Origin: UBA2336 sp964419145
Lineage (GTDB): Bacteria; Bacteroidota; Bacteroidia; Cytophagales; Cyclobacteriaceae
DNA: 64,000 nucleotides
Reading direction: 5' to 3'
Assembly (NCBI GenBank): GCA_964419145.1
Contig: CAYQOM010000006.1
Coordinates: 178,225-242,224, forward strand
Below are positions 1-6,927 of the stretch, piece after piece. A program made the position numbers and the translations under genes. A model generated the notes under the pieces. That model was not told the origin of the DNA. It ran no database searches and saw only the letters and a program-made list of their open reading frames with translations. How positions within the stretch are numbered: position 1 is the first letter of the stretch; every line of letters begins with the position of its first letter.

Positions 1-2
1 AA

Positions 3-914
3 GGCCCGAAGGCACTCGATTTAATTCAACGCGTTACGAGTAACGATGCATCCAAACTCATAGACGGCCAGGCACAGTACTCCTGCCTGCCAAACGATAA
101 AGGCGGTGTTGTGGATGATCTGATTGTATATAAAATCAAGGATGAAGATTACCTGCTAGTGGTGAATGCCGGTAACATTGAAAAAGACTGGAACTGGATC
201 AGCCAGCACAACACACAGGGCGCTGATCTTAAGAATATTTCGGAAGATATCTGTCTGTTTGCTGTACAGGGTCCAAAAGCGGTAAGCACATTGCAAAAAT
301 TAACGAGTACAGACTTAAGCGCCATCAAATACTATCATTTTACTATTGGTGAGTTTGCCGGAGTACCCGATGTGATCATGTCAAACACCGGATATACCGG
401 TGCAGGAGGGTTTGAAACTTATGTGCATAAGAACCATGCAGAAAAAGTATGGCATGCCATTTTCGAAGCCGGAAAAGAGTTTGACATCAAGCCAATCGGC
501 TTAGGTGCACGAGATACCTTACGGTTGGAAATGGGTTTTTGTTTGTATGGCAATGACATAGACGACACAACGTCTCCGCTGGAGGCAGGCCTGGGATGGA
601 TTACCAAGTTCACCAAAGACTTCACCAATTCTTCAAACATCAAAAAGCAGAAAGAAGAAGGCGTCAAGAAAAAATTAATCGGATTTAAAATGGTTGATAA
701 AGGTATTCCCCGCCACGATTATTTAATTAAAGATGCCGCAGGAAATACCATCGGAAAAGTAACATCCGGAACTATGTCGCCCATGCTTGGGATTGGTATT
801 GGATTGGGGTACGTTACTACTGAATTATCATCACCTGGTAGCGAGATATTTATTGATGTGAGAGGTCGTGCATTAAAAGCAGTTGTTGAAAAGTTACCAT
901 TTATCAGCAAGTAG
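3..914 (+). CDS. gcvT: Aminomethyltransferase of the glycine cleavage system (T protein), 5' end outside window
   Basis: The T protein transfers the aminomethyl carbon from the lipoylated H protein to tetrahydrofolate, releasing ammonia, in cytosolic glycine breakdown. The reading frame is open from base 3, so the N-terminus lies upstream of the window; 303 codons plus stop are visible. Family signatures include VTSNDASKL and QYSCLPNDKGGVVDDL near the visible start, then NTGYTGAGGFE and LEAGLGWITKF, and the C-terminal barrel ending in GIGLGYV. Stop TAG at 912-914 is followed two bases later by the next gene, suggesting cotranscription. The first internal ATG (111) is not the real start because homologous sequence continues upstream of it. 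Confidence 0.96.
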   Translation, partial: GPKALDLIQRVTSNDASKLIDGQAQYSCLPNDKGGVVDDLIVYKIKDEDYLLVVNAGNIEKDWNWISQHNTQGADLKNISEDICLFAVQGPKAVSTLQKLTSTDLSAIKYYHFTIGEFAGVPDVIMSNTGYTGAGGFETYVHKNHAEKVWHAIFEAGKEFDIKPIGLGARDTLRLEMGFCLYGNDIDDTTSPLEAGLGWITKFTKDFTNSSNIKKQKEEGVKKKLIGFKMVDKGIPRHDYLIKDAAGNTIGKVTSGTMSPMLGIGIGLGYVTTELSSPGSEIFIDVRGRALKAVVEKLPFISK

Positions 915-916
915 TC

Positions 917-1537
917 GTGAAACTTGTTTTTCTTTTGATACTTATTCCATCCCTCTGCTTTGCACAATCTGCTGAAGAGTTAAATAATAGAGGCATTGAA
1001 CTTCTTGATAAAGAAAAATATAAGGAAGCCTTGTTGATTTTCAACCGACTTGTCTCACAATATCCTGATTTCACTCTTTATCGATACAATCGCGCCATAG
1101 CACTCTTCAACCTCGGAGAATTTGAATCGAGTCTGAAAGACTATAGAGAGCTTTGCAAGGCAGTTCATGATGAACCGGAATATTATTTTCAGATTGCAAA
1201 TCTTTTAGAAACATTAAATCGAACAGATTCAGTAGAGTACTTTTATACAATAGCACTTCAACTAGAACGAAGTAATCAACAATACTACTTTAAGCGAGGT
1301 ACTTTCTATTTAAAAAATAACTCTTGGGAGAAATCTGTATTTGACTTTACTTCAAGTATTTCTCTTGATGAGAAACATTACAACTCCTATCACAACAGGG
1401 CTATTGCTCTTTATAAGCTTGGAAAGATTGAAGAGGCCTGTAATGACTGGTGTAAAGCTCTATCATTGGGTAGCCCTGTTTCTGCCCTTCATTTGGATAA
1501 AAATTGCGAAAAGCGTTACAGAAGCTGTATTAAATGA
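917..1537 (+). CDS. Secreted tetratricopeptide repeat protein
   Basis: A 206-residue protein starting with GTG, with an N-terminal signal peptide (MKLVFLLILIPSLCFAQS) and about four TPR-type helical repeats, for example EELNNRGIELLDKEKYKEAL, FKRGTFYLKNNSWEKSVFD and HNRAIALYKLGKIEEACNDW. TPR proteins are protein-binding scaffolds; no catalytic motif is visible and the partner is unknown. The location is presumably periplasm or outer envelope. It begins two bases after gcvT and its stop overlaps the comB start by four bases (ATGA at 1534), so the three genes probably share a transcript. The function is not recognised beyond the fold. Confidence 0.85.
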   Translation: MKLVFLLILIPSLCFAQSAEELNNRGIELLDKEKYKEALLIFNRLVSQYPDFTLYRYNRAIALFNLGEFESSLKDYRELCKAVHDEPEYYFQIANLLETLNRTDSVEYFYTIALQLERSNQQYYFKRGTFYLKNNSWEKSVFDFTSSISLDEKHYNSYHNRAIALYKLGKIEEACNDWCKALSLGSPVSALHLDKNCEKRYRSCIK

Positions 1538-2241
1538 AAACAATTGACGTTTGCCTGAGTCCCGATTTGATGCACCTATACCCCGTAAGCGACAGGGTGG
1601 TTGTGGTGGTAGATATTCTTCGCGCCACATCCTGCATGGTCACTGCCCTGGCACATGGGGTACAAAGCATACGACCCTTTGCCGATCTGGAGGCCTGTCG
1701 TGCGATGAAGGCTCACGGATATTTCACGGCAGGCGAACGTAATGGCGAAAAAGTAGAAGGATTCGATTTTGGCAACTCCCCTTTTGAGTACATGATCGAA
1801 AAACTGAAGGGTCAAAGAATAGCATTTACCACCACGAACGGCACGCAAGCAATTGCCAAATCACAAGGCGCAAAACAAATTATCATCGGTTCATTCCTTA
1901 ATCTCACGGCAGTAACAGAATATTTAAAACGGGGAAATGATAGTGTGCTGGTTGTATGCGCGGCATGGAAAGGAAAAGTAAATCTGGAGGACACCCTGTT
2001 TGCTGGTGCTTTGGTCGAAAACCTGAAAGATCACATTGAACCGGATTGTGATGCGCCTTTGGCTGCGCAGCGTCTATACAATCTTGCAAAAAAAGACATG
2101 GTTGATTTTTTAAAAGACTCCAGCCATGTGAAGCGATTGAACCGGCTTCATGTTCACAAAGACATTGTATTTTGTGTTACGCCTGATCAATATCCGGTTG
2201 TTCCGCGCCTTGTTGATGATGATCTGATCTTGACTCAATAG
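1534..2241 (+). CDS. comB: 2-phosphosulfolactate phosphatase family protein (ComB)
   Basis: ComB hydrolyses 2-phospho-3-sulfolactate to sulfolactate, a step first known from coenzyme M biosynthesis; many non-methanogens carry homologues. The 235 residues match the family length and show DILRATSCMVTAL near residue 28, the GERNGEKVEGFDFGNSP block, TTTNGTQAI, and CAAWKGKVNLEDTLFAGAL. The start overlaps the preceding stop by four bases. In Bacteroidota a role in sulfonate or sulfonolipid precursor metabolism is conceivable but is inference; nothing else of that pathway is adjacent. The 3' end overlaps the convergent neighbour by seven bases. Confidence 0.9.
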   Translation: MKTIDVCLSPDLMHLYPVSDRVVVVVDILRATSCMVTALAHGVQSIRPFADLEACRAMKAHGYFTAGERNGEKVEGFDFGNSPFEYMIEKLKGQRIAFTTTNGTQAIAKSQGAKQIIIGSFLNLTAVTEYLKRGNDSVLVVCAAWKGKVNLEDTLFAGALVENLKDHIEPDCDAPLAAQRLYNLAKKDMVDFLKDSSHVKRLNRLHVHKDIVFCVTPDQYPVVPRLVDDDLILTQ

Positions 2242-3122
2242 CATTCGTTGGTGGCCTCAGCATAGTACCGGTTTCCATTCAGGTAAATTCCCGTTCCCTT
2301 CTTACCTTGACCATACTCAATGCGAAACTCTGCTTGTGATCCATCCTGACTAATAAGCGTTAAGGTTCCTACATCACCTTGCCCTTGCGCCTGCCAACGT
2401 CCGTAATCAGTGGAGTTTAATGAACCCGTTCCGGTAACGCCTCCTGAATATGTTCTCTTCTTTCGGGCGTATGAGCCATCCGAACAAAGGGTTATAAAAT
2501 CAGAGTCACTAAAATCACCTTGCGTATAATAGTATTTTAATGACTTATGCTTTAAATATTCATTCCACGGTTGTGTGATACCTGCCGCTTGCGTATTTGC
2601 AGTAGGTACAACCGGTTTTGTAAAAGTCAAGCTCTGCAATAACTGACTTGCTCCTTGCTTGCCACGCTCTAAAGCACCCGGTAAAGCAACCACAATACAT
2701 CCCACACCAACCCCGTGATCACCCAAACGCGCCTCTACATAGCCTTTCATTTCTTGTGCAACACCATCTACACGATAATTTCCCCACCAGCGTCTCCCTT
2801 CCTTCTTTACCAATTCGATAGGTGATATGGAGATGCCTCCATCAATCGGTATTTGTTTTTGTAATTCACCAAACACACTTTGTTCATCCATTTCACTTGC
2901 AGTTACAATCAGCGTGATTTCATTGGAAGCTTCTGCCAGCACCATGACAGATGAACCTTGCGGCACGCCACCCATCCAACCGGGAGGGATCGTAAAAGAA
3001 ATACCAAGTGATGAGATTTTCAGCTGTGTATTACCTTCATACTGCACATTTTCGCTGAGTTCAGTTTGAGCAGTTGAAATGAACGAAACACAAAGAAGGA
3101 CAAGAAATATGCTTTGCTTCAT
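2235..3122 (-). CDS. Secreted protein of unknown function
   Basis: About 295 residues beginning MKQSIFLVLLCVSFISTAQ, a clear signal peptide with cleavage near Ala-Gln. The mature part looks beta-rich. The first half resembles a lipid- or ligand-binding sandwich (SSLGISFTIPPGWMGGVPQG). The last third, starting near WNEYLKHKSLKYYYTQG, resembles small lipocalin-like domains that often end Bacteroidota secreted proteins (CSDGSYARKKRTY, YGRWQAQG, GNRYYAEATNECY). No catalytic residues are recognisable. An upstream in-frame codon would add five residues, but the ATG at 3122 gives a normal signal peptide. Its 3' end overlaps the convergent comB gene. Confidence 0.75.
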   Translation of the reverse strand: MKQSIFLVLLCVSFISTAQTELSENVQYEGNTQLKISSLGISFTIPPGWMGGVPQGSSVMVLAEASNEITLIVTASEMDEQSVFGELQKQIPIDGGISISPIELVKKEGRRWWGNYRVDGVAQEMKGYVEARLGDHGVGVGCIVVALPGALERGKQGASQLLQSLTFTKPVVPTANTQAAGITQPWNEYLKHKSLKYYYTQGDFSDSDFITLCSDGSYARKKRTYSGGVTGTGSLNSTDYGRWQAQGQGDVGTLTLISQDGSQAEFRIEYGQGKKGTGIYLNGNRYYAEATNECY

Positions 3123-3164
3123 GAGTTGAAGGTACAAAACACAGGTAGGTGAGCCAATAAAAAT

Positions 3165-3494
3165 TCAATTTTTAAGCTTTGGATTTTGACGATGTCGGTC
3201 CTTATCGCGTGTATTCTTCTTTTCAAGATTTTTTTGAAAAGCTTCTGTAAGGCTTACACCAGTTTGATTGGCTAAACAGATCAATACCCATAACACATCA
3301 GCCATTTCATCGCTCAGATCTATATTCTTATCACTTTCCTTTTCTGATTGTTCGCCATACCTGCGGGCGATGATGCGTGCCAACTCCCCTACTTCTTCAG
3401 TGAGAATGGCCATGTTGGTGAGTTCATTGAAGTATCGCACCCCTATGGTTTTAATCCATTGGTCGACTTGTTGTTGGGCTTGTTCGATGGTCAT
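3165..3494 (-). CDS. MazG-like nucleotide pyrophosphohydrolase
   Basis: A 109-residue all-alpha NTP pyrophosphohydrolase of the MazG/RS21-C6 superfamily, which hydrolyses (d)NTPs, often damaged ones, to the monophosphate and pyrophosphate. The metal-binding motifs EEVGELARIIARR (EExxE type) and DEMADVLWVLICLANQ (ExxD type) are both present, spaced as in the single-domain family. The C-terminal tail is strongly basic (KKNTRDKDRHRQNPKLKN). A housecleaning role is inferred from the family; substrate preference cannot be read from sequence. Confidence 0.88.
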   Translation of the reverse strand: MTIEQAQQQVDQWIKTIGVRYFNELTNMAILTEEVGELARIIARRYGEQSEKESDKNIDLSDEMADVLWVLICLANQTGVSLTEAFQKNLEKKNTRDKDRHRQNPKLKN

Positions 3495-3503
3495 ATTTTT
3501 AGA

Positions 3504-3575
3504 CGTAAGTAGTAAGACATAAGTAGCAAGAAGTAAGTAGCAAGACTGTTTTTGGATAGTCTTAGGTCTTGCTAC
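3504..3575. repeat. Degenerate tandem repeat with inverted arms
   Basis: The gap between two minus-strand genes holds imperfect direct copies of a unit like AAGTAGCAAG (around 3505-3546). The last copy, GTAGCAAGAC at 3537-3546, is matched by its exact inverse GTCTTGCTAC at 3566-3575 across a 19-base loop, so a 10-bp stem can form. The distal arm runs into the stop codon of the dipeptidase gene. It resembles the low-complexity dispersed repeats common in Bacteroidota intergenic DNA. A transcription-terminator role is possible but there is no clear U-tract. Confidence 0.6.
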
Positions 3576-4243
3576 TATTCGAGTTCTTCAAAATCAATAT
3601 CCATTACTTCAAATTTTTGCCAGCCATTAAAATCGAAATGCCACCATTCAGAAGCATTGACCTTAAAGCCATGCTTGTGCATGACCGCAATAATCAGGTC
3701 ACGATTTTTCTTGATCAGAGGATCTTTCACCGGTGTGGTTGGCCAGGCTTCCTTTTTAAAAGAATCATATTCTGTTGGCATTTTTAATTCTTCACCAGTC
3801 TTTAAATCAACCAACGTCATGTCAATAGCACAGCCACGATTATGTCGTGAACCTTTGTAGGGAGATGCCACATACGTTGTATCACGGTACACTTCATAAA
3901 ATTTTACCGTAGCCAAATACGGCCGATAGGCATCATATACTTTTATACCCACACCATGTTTTGAAAATTCCTCCTGCGCTTTTTTTAGTGCTTCCGCTAC
4001 GGGCTTGCGGGCATAGGCTCTTGGAAGATTATAGATTACTTCACCGGTAAAATTATTGGCAGTTGCATACCGGATATCCAAAATAATTCCAGGAATGGTT
4101 GCAGCCAGGTTAACCAGTTCGTTTTCAGGATTGCTTTTTACTTGTTGCTGATAGTGTTGATGCGTAACTGGTGTGAGTCCGTATTTATATTGCGCATGCA
4201 ACAAAACCGGAAAGCAAATAAAAAGAAACAACGTGTATCTCAT
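3575..4243 (-). CDS. Secreted D-alanyl-D-alanine dipeptidase (VanX/DdpX family, M15D)
   Basis: A 222-residue zinc dipeptidase that cleaves D-Ala-D-Ala. The zinc site is intact: SRHNRGCAIDMTLVD (SxHxxGxAxD) supplies His and Asp, and EWWHFDF supplies the catalytic Glu and the second zinc His. An N-terminal signal peptide (MRYTLFLFICFPVLLHAQ) places it outside the cytoplasm, which fits peptidoglycan-derived dipeptide scavenging rather than cytosolic vancomycin resistance. The start overlaps the upstream dtd stop by three bases. No vanR/S/H/A genes are nearby, so a resistance role is unlikely. Confidence 0.9.
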   Translation of the reverse strand: MRYTLFLFICFPVLLHAQYKYGLTPVTHQHYQQQVKSNPENELVNLAATIPGIILDIRYATANNFTGEVIYNLPRAYARKPVAEALKKAQEEFSKHGVGIKVYDAYRPYLATVKFYEVYRDTTYVASPYKGSRHNRGCAIDMTLVDLKTGEELKMPTEYDSFKKEAWPTTPVKDPLIKKNRDLIIAVMHKHGFKVNASEWWHFDFNGWQKFEVMDIDFEELE

Positions 4244-4692
4244 GCTTTATTTTTTGTGTCGATAATTATCGTGACCGGTCCGTCATTAACCAATGCAACT
4301 TTCATATCCGCTCCGAATGATCCGGTGTGCACAGGCTTTTCAAGTACCTCGCTGACTACCCGAACAAATTTTTCATACATCGGAATGGCAAAGTCGGGTT
4401 TAGATGCTTTAATGTAAGAAGGTCGGTTGCCCTTTTTGGTACTGGCGTGTAATGTAAACTGACTCACCACCAGAATATCGCCACCATCATCTTTCACGCT
4501 TACATTCATCACACCATCGGCATCATTAAAAATGCGCAGGTTTACAATCTTGTTAGCCAGCCAGTCGATGTCTTCATCCGTATCGGCATCTTCAATACCC
4601 AGTAATACCAGCAACCCTTTCTGAATGGAAGATTTAACAGACCTCTCAATTTCAACCGAACAGGAAGAAACACGTTGAATAACGGCAATCAT
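4240..4692 (-). CDS. dtd: D-aminoacyl-tRNA deacylase
   Basis: Dtd removes D-amino acids (and mischarged glycine) from tRNA, recycling the tRNA in the cytosol. The 150 residues match the family length, with MIAVIQRVSSCSV at the start, the active-site SQFTL block followed by KKGNRPSYIKASKP, and the C-terminal GPVTIIID motif. It is translationally coupled to the downstream D-Ala-D-Ala dipeptidase gene, so two D-amino-acid functions share a transcript. Confidence 0.96.
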   Translation of the reverse strand: MIAVIQRVSSCSVEIERSVKSSIQKGLLVLLGIEDADTDEDIDWLANKIVNLRIFNDADGVMNVSVKDDGGDILVVSQFTLHASTKKGNRPSYIKASKPDFAIPMYEKFVRVVSEVLEKPVHTGSFGADMKVALVNDGPVTIIIDTKNKA

Positions 4693-4753
4693 TAGTATAA
4701 AAATGAAAACCTTAAAATACAGAAATTCTTTGTGGGCTTCTACAGAAAATTCT

Positions 4754-4796
4754 TAACCACAGAAATCACAAGGTCAGCACAAAGTACACGGAGAAC
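4754..4796. repeat. Possible degenerate dispersed repeat (CACAGAA/CACAAAG type)
   Basis: The 103-base gap upstream of dtd and downstream of the XRE-S24 gene contains a run of imperfect short units (AACCACAGAAATCACAAGG, then CACAAAGTACACGGAG). It resembles the degenerate CACAGAG-type dispersed repeats seen between genes in Bacteroidota. No promoter of the TAnnTTTG type or terminator hairpin is apparent. The call rests on pattern resemblance only. Confidence 0.3.
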
Positions 4797-5572
4797 TATT
4801 GTTTTCTATCACTCTTTAACTGCTCCTGAAGTCGAAGTACCTGTAAAGCCAGCTGTTCGGTTAAGGGTGATGCTGTGCTATCCCCTTCAGGAAGCTTAGC
4901 AGAGTAATAGCCGCGAACACTCCAGATTTCGAGTACATCAGCGGCCGTAATGGCATAGGGTTCATACTGCCGGTTATCGGAAACAAGTAGAAGTTTACTG
5001 TCATCATCGTTAAAACGAAACACGCGCTTGAAGACAATGCCCTCCTGTTGCGTGACCAACACATAGGGTTTTCCATTTTTTACAGCGTCCAGGTTTTCCA
5101 CATACTCACCAAACAAAACGGAGCCTGGCTGTATGGGCAGCATGGAATCGCCCTGAATTTCGAAAGCACGATACGTTTTATTTTTTGGCAGAACCGGGAG
5201 ATTGATTTTCGGAAGTTCCGCTATGAATTCCGGATCCTGATAGCCAGCCAGGTAGCCAGCCGATGCTTTTTGTGAAACAAGTTCTACGTTTTCTTTTCCT
5301 GAAACATCAACGGTAATAGCCAGTACTTCTTTTGAAGACGATGAAGCTTTCCATTCCCTTTCAGAAAGTTTGCTTAAGTCTTTTCGCGTAAGCACATCCA
5401 TACTCACTTTATAGAGACCGGACACATCCAACAGCACAGCCAGTGGCGGTGTAGCACGCTCTTCTTCATACGCACCGATAACGGATTGCTTCAACCCTAG
5501 TTTTTCAGCGAACTGCTTTTGGGTGAGCTCGTGCTTGAGGCGGAGATATTTGAGGTTTCTATTGACGATCAT
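4796..5572 (-). CDS. XRE-family HTH repressor with S24 (LexA-like) self-cleavage domain
   Basis: The N-terminal half (to about residue 65) is an XRE/Cro-CI helix-turn-helix (LTQKQFAEKLGLKQSVIGAYEEER). After a linker comes an S24 peptidase domain. Ser143 in GDSMLPI and Lys182 in GIVFKRV form the expected catalytic dyad, and Ala-Gly pairs at about 105-106 and 109-110 (ASAGYLAGY) are candidate self-cleavage sites. By analogy with LexA and phage CI, RecA-stimulated cleavage would relieve repression after DNA damage. It faces the dinB gene divergently; a TTTG-N19-TAGTTTTG promoter for it overlaps a palindromic operator. A TTG codon 15 bases upstream is also in frame, but ATG at 5572 is preferred. 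Confidence 0.9.
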   Translation of the reverse strand: MIVNRNLKYLRLKHELTQKQFAEKLGLKQSVIGAYEEERATPPLAVLLDVSGLYKVSMDVLTRKDLSKLSEREWKASSSSKEVLAITVDVSGKENVELVSQKASAGYLAGYQDPEFIAELPKINLPVLPKNKTYRAFEIQGDSMLPIQPGSVLFGEYVENLDAVKNGKPYVLVTQQEGIVFKRVFRFNDDDSKLLLVSDNRQYEPYAITAADVLEIWSVRGYYSAKLPEGDSTASPLTEQLALQVLRLQEQLKSDRKQ

Positions 5573-5610
5573 AAATGGCTTCCACAAAAATAACTACAAA
5601 GGAATGTGAA

Positions 5611-5637
5611 GGTAGTCCCGCGTTAAACGGGATTACC
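5611..5637 (-). promoter_or_regulatory. Leader hairpin of the repressor gene
   Basis: GGTAGTCCCG (5611-5620) and CGGGATTACC (5628-5637) are complementary with one mismatch around a seven-base loop. The hairpin lies in the presumed 5' leader of the XRE-S24 transcript, between its promoter (5670-5700) and its ATG (5572). It could affect translation or mRNA stability, or be a small dispersed palindrome; the sequence alone does not decide. Confidence 0.45.
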
Positions 5638-5669
5638 TACAATTCCAGCGCGCTATGGCAAGCACATCA

Positions 5670-5700
5670 CAAAACTAAAATATTTAGTTTAATAGTCAAA
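5670..5700 (-). promoter_or_regulatory. Promoter of the XRE-S24 gene
   Basis: On the minus strand TTTG (5697-5700) is followed after exactly 19 bases by TAGTTTTG (5670-5677), a full match to the Bacteroidota TTTG-N19-TAnnTTTG promoter. The 19-bp palindrome at 5672-5690 covers the -7 box and part of the spacer, as expected for an autorepressed promoter. Confidence 0.7.
5672..5690. promoter_or_regulatory. Operator 1: palindrome AAACTAAA-N3-TTTAGTTT
   Basis: A perfect inverted repeat with 8-bp arms, AAACTAAA (5672-5679) and TTTAGTTT (5683-5690), around a three-base centre. It overlaps the -7 box of the divergent repressor gene. Together with a second, near-identical palindrome 35 bases further on, it is the best candidate binding site for the adjacent XRE-S24 repressor. 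Binding is inferred from position and repetition. Confidence 0.7.
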
Positions 5701-5706
5701 CTAAAT

Positions 5707-5721
5707 ACTAATATTTTTAGT
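5707..5721. promoter_or_regulatory. Operator 2: ACTAAT-N3-TTTAGT, upstream of dinB
   Basis: The same six-base half-sites and the same three-base spacing as operator 1, with one mismatch (ACTAAT at 5707-5712, TTTAGT at 5716-5721). It ends 12 bases before the dinB GTG start. A further ACTAAA half-site lies at 5700-5705, so half-sites are stacked across the whole gap. Its position would let the repressor block transcription of the mutagenesis operon. Confidence 0.6.
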
Positions 5722-5733
5722 TAATATCGCACT

Positions 5734-6927
5734 GTGGACAGAAACATTATACACCTCGATTTGGACGCCTTTTTTGTGGCAGTAGAGTGCAAAAAGCACA
5801 AGGAACTAAAAGGAAAACCTTTGATTATTGGCGGCCAGAGCCGCAGGGGGGTGGTGGCCGCGTGCAGCTATGAAGCCCGCAGGTTTGGGGTGCACTCGGC
5901 CATGCCCATGTACCTGGCCATGCAACTGTGCCCCGATGCGCTGGTGATTTCGGGCGATATGGAAGCATACAGTAAAAACTCGCACCTGGTTACCGAAATC
6001 ATTGCCGACTCGGTGCCGATGTTTGAAAAATCATCTATTGATGAGTTTTACATTGATGCCAGTGGCATGGATAAATTTTTTGGCGCATTTAAATGGGCCA
6101 AAGAGCTGCGCAAGAAGATTATAGACAACAGTGGACTTCCGATTTCGCTGGGTATGTCGGTGAACAAGCTGGTGTCGAAGGTAACAACCAATGAGTTTAA
6201 GCCGGATGCCGAAAAGCAAATTCCGGCCGGTGAAGAGAAAGAATTTCTCGCTCCGCTGGCAGTGGAAAAAATCCCGATGATCGGAAAACAAACTTCGGCT
6301 TTCTTATATGATATGGGTGTGCGCACGGTAGCTACGCTGCGCGAAATGCCACTGAAGTTTCTGGTGAGTGCGTTTGGTAAAAATGGCATTTCATTATGGA
6401 ACAAAGCCCACGGCATTGACGACTCACCTGTGGTGCCGTACAGCGAACAGAAATCCATTTCAACAGAGTGCACTTTTGAAAACGATACGATTGATGTAAA
6501 AAAACTGAAATCAATTTTAATTGCCATGGTAGAAAAGGTGGCGTTTCAGTTGCGTGAACAGAAGAAACTTACTTCATGTATCACAGTGAAAATCCGCTAT
6601 GCCAACTTCGATACGGAAACCAAACAAATTCAAATTCCATACACGTCATCCGACCATGTGCTGTTGCACACCGTAACGCAACTCTTTGACAAACTTTATA
6701 ATCGCAGAATGCTGATCCGATTAGTTGGCGTGCGCTTAAGCGGATTGGTACACGGCAACCATCAAATCAGTCTGTTTGACGATACAGCCGAAGGCGTTCG
6801 TTTGTATGAAGCCATTGACAAGATCAAACACAAGCACGGATCAGAGAAACTGGTACGGGCCACTACCATTGGCGTAAGCCGCAGGGTTAGAATGGAGATG
6901 AACATGTTTAAAGGGAATTTGCGATGA
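5734..6927 (+). CDS. dinB: Y-family translesion DNA polymerase (DinB / Pol IV type)
   Basis: A 397-residue Y-family polymerase for bypass of damaged bases. Catalytic carboxylates are intact: Asp9 in HLDLDAFF and Asp103-Glu104 in SSIDEFYID. The little-finger region is followed by QISLF (344-348), a clear beta-clamp binding motif. The start is GTG at 5734, matching the family start DRNIIHLDLDAFF. The stop overlaps the next gene by four bases, and the operon continues to dnaE2. This arrangement recalls the imuA-imuB-dnaE2 mutagenesis cassettes, but the active site is complete, whereas ImuB is catalytically dead. Expression is probably controlled by the divergent repressor through the palindromes at 5672-5721. 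Confidence 0.94.
   Translation: MDRNIIHLDLDAFFVAVECKKHKELKGKPLIIGGQSRRGVVAACSYEARRFGVHSAMPMYLAMQLCPDALVISGDMEAYSKNSHLVTEIIADSVPMFEKSSIDEFYIDASGMDKFFGAFKWAKELRKKIIDNSGLPISLGMSVNKLVSKVTTNEFKPDAEKQIPAGEEKEFLAPLAVEKIPMIGKQTSAFLYDMGVRTVATLREMPLKFLVSAFGKNGISLWNKAHGIDDSPVVPYSEQKSISTECTFENDTIDVKKLKSILIAMVEKVAFQLREQKKLTSCITVKIRYANFDTETKQIQIPYTSSDHVLLHTVTQLFDKLYNRRMLIRLVGVRLSGLVHGNHQISLFDDTAEGVRLYEAIDKIKHKHGSEKLVRATTIGVSRRVRMEMNMFKGNLR

Noticed and set aside
3504..3546. Possible CRISPR array from the repeated AAGTAGCAAG units
   Set aside because: Units are about ten bases, imperfect and without regular spacers; no cas genes are present.
3575..4243. Vancomycin resistance locus because of the VanX-type dipeptidase
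   Set aside because: No vanA/vanH ligase or dehydrogenase or regulators nearby, and the protein has a secretion signal, which fits peptide scavenging.
6048..6527. 159-codon minus-strand frame
   Set aside because: Complement of dinB with no start context or domain.
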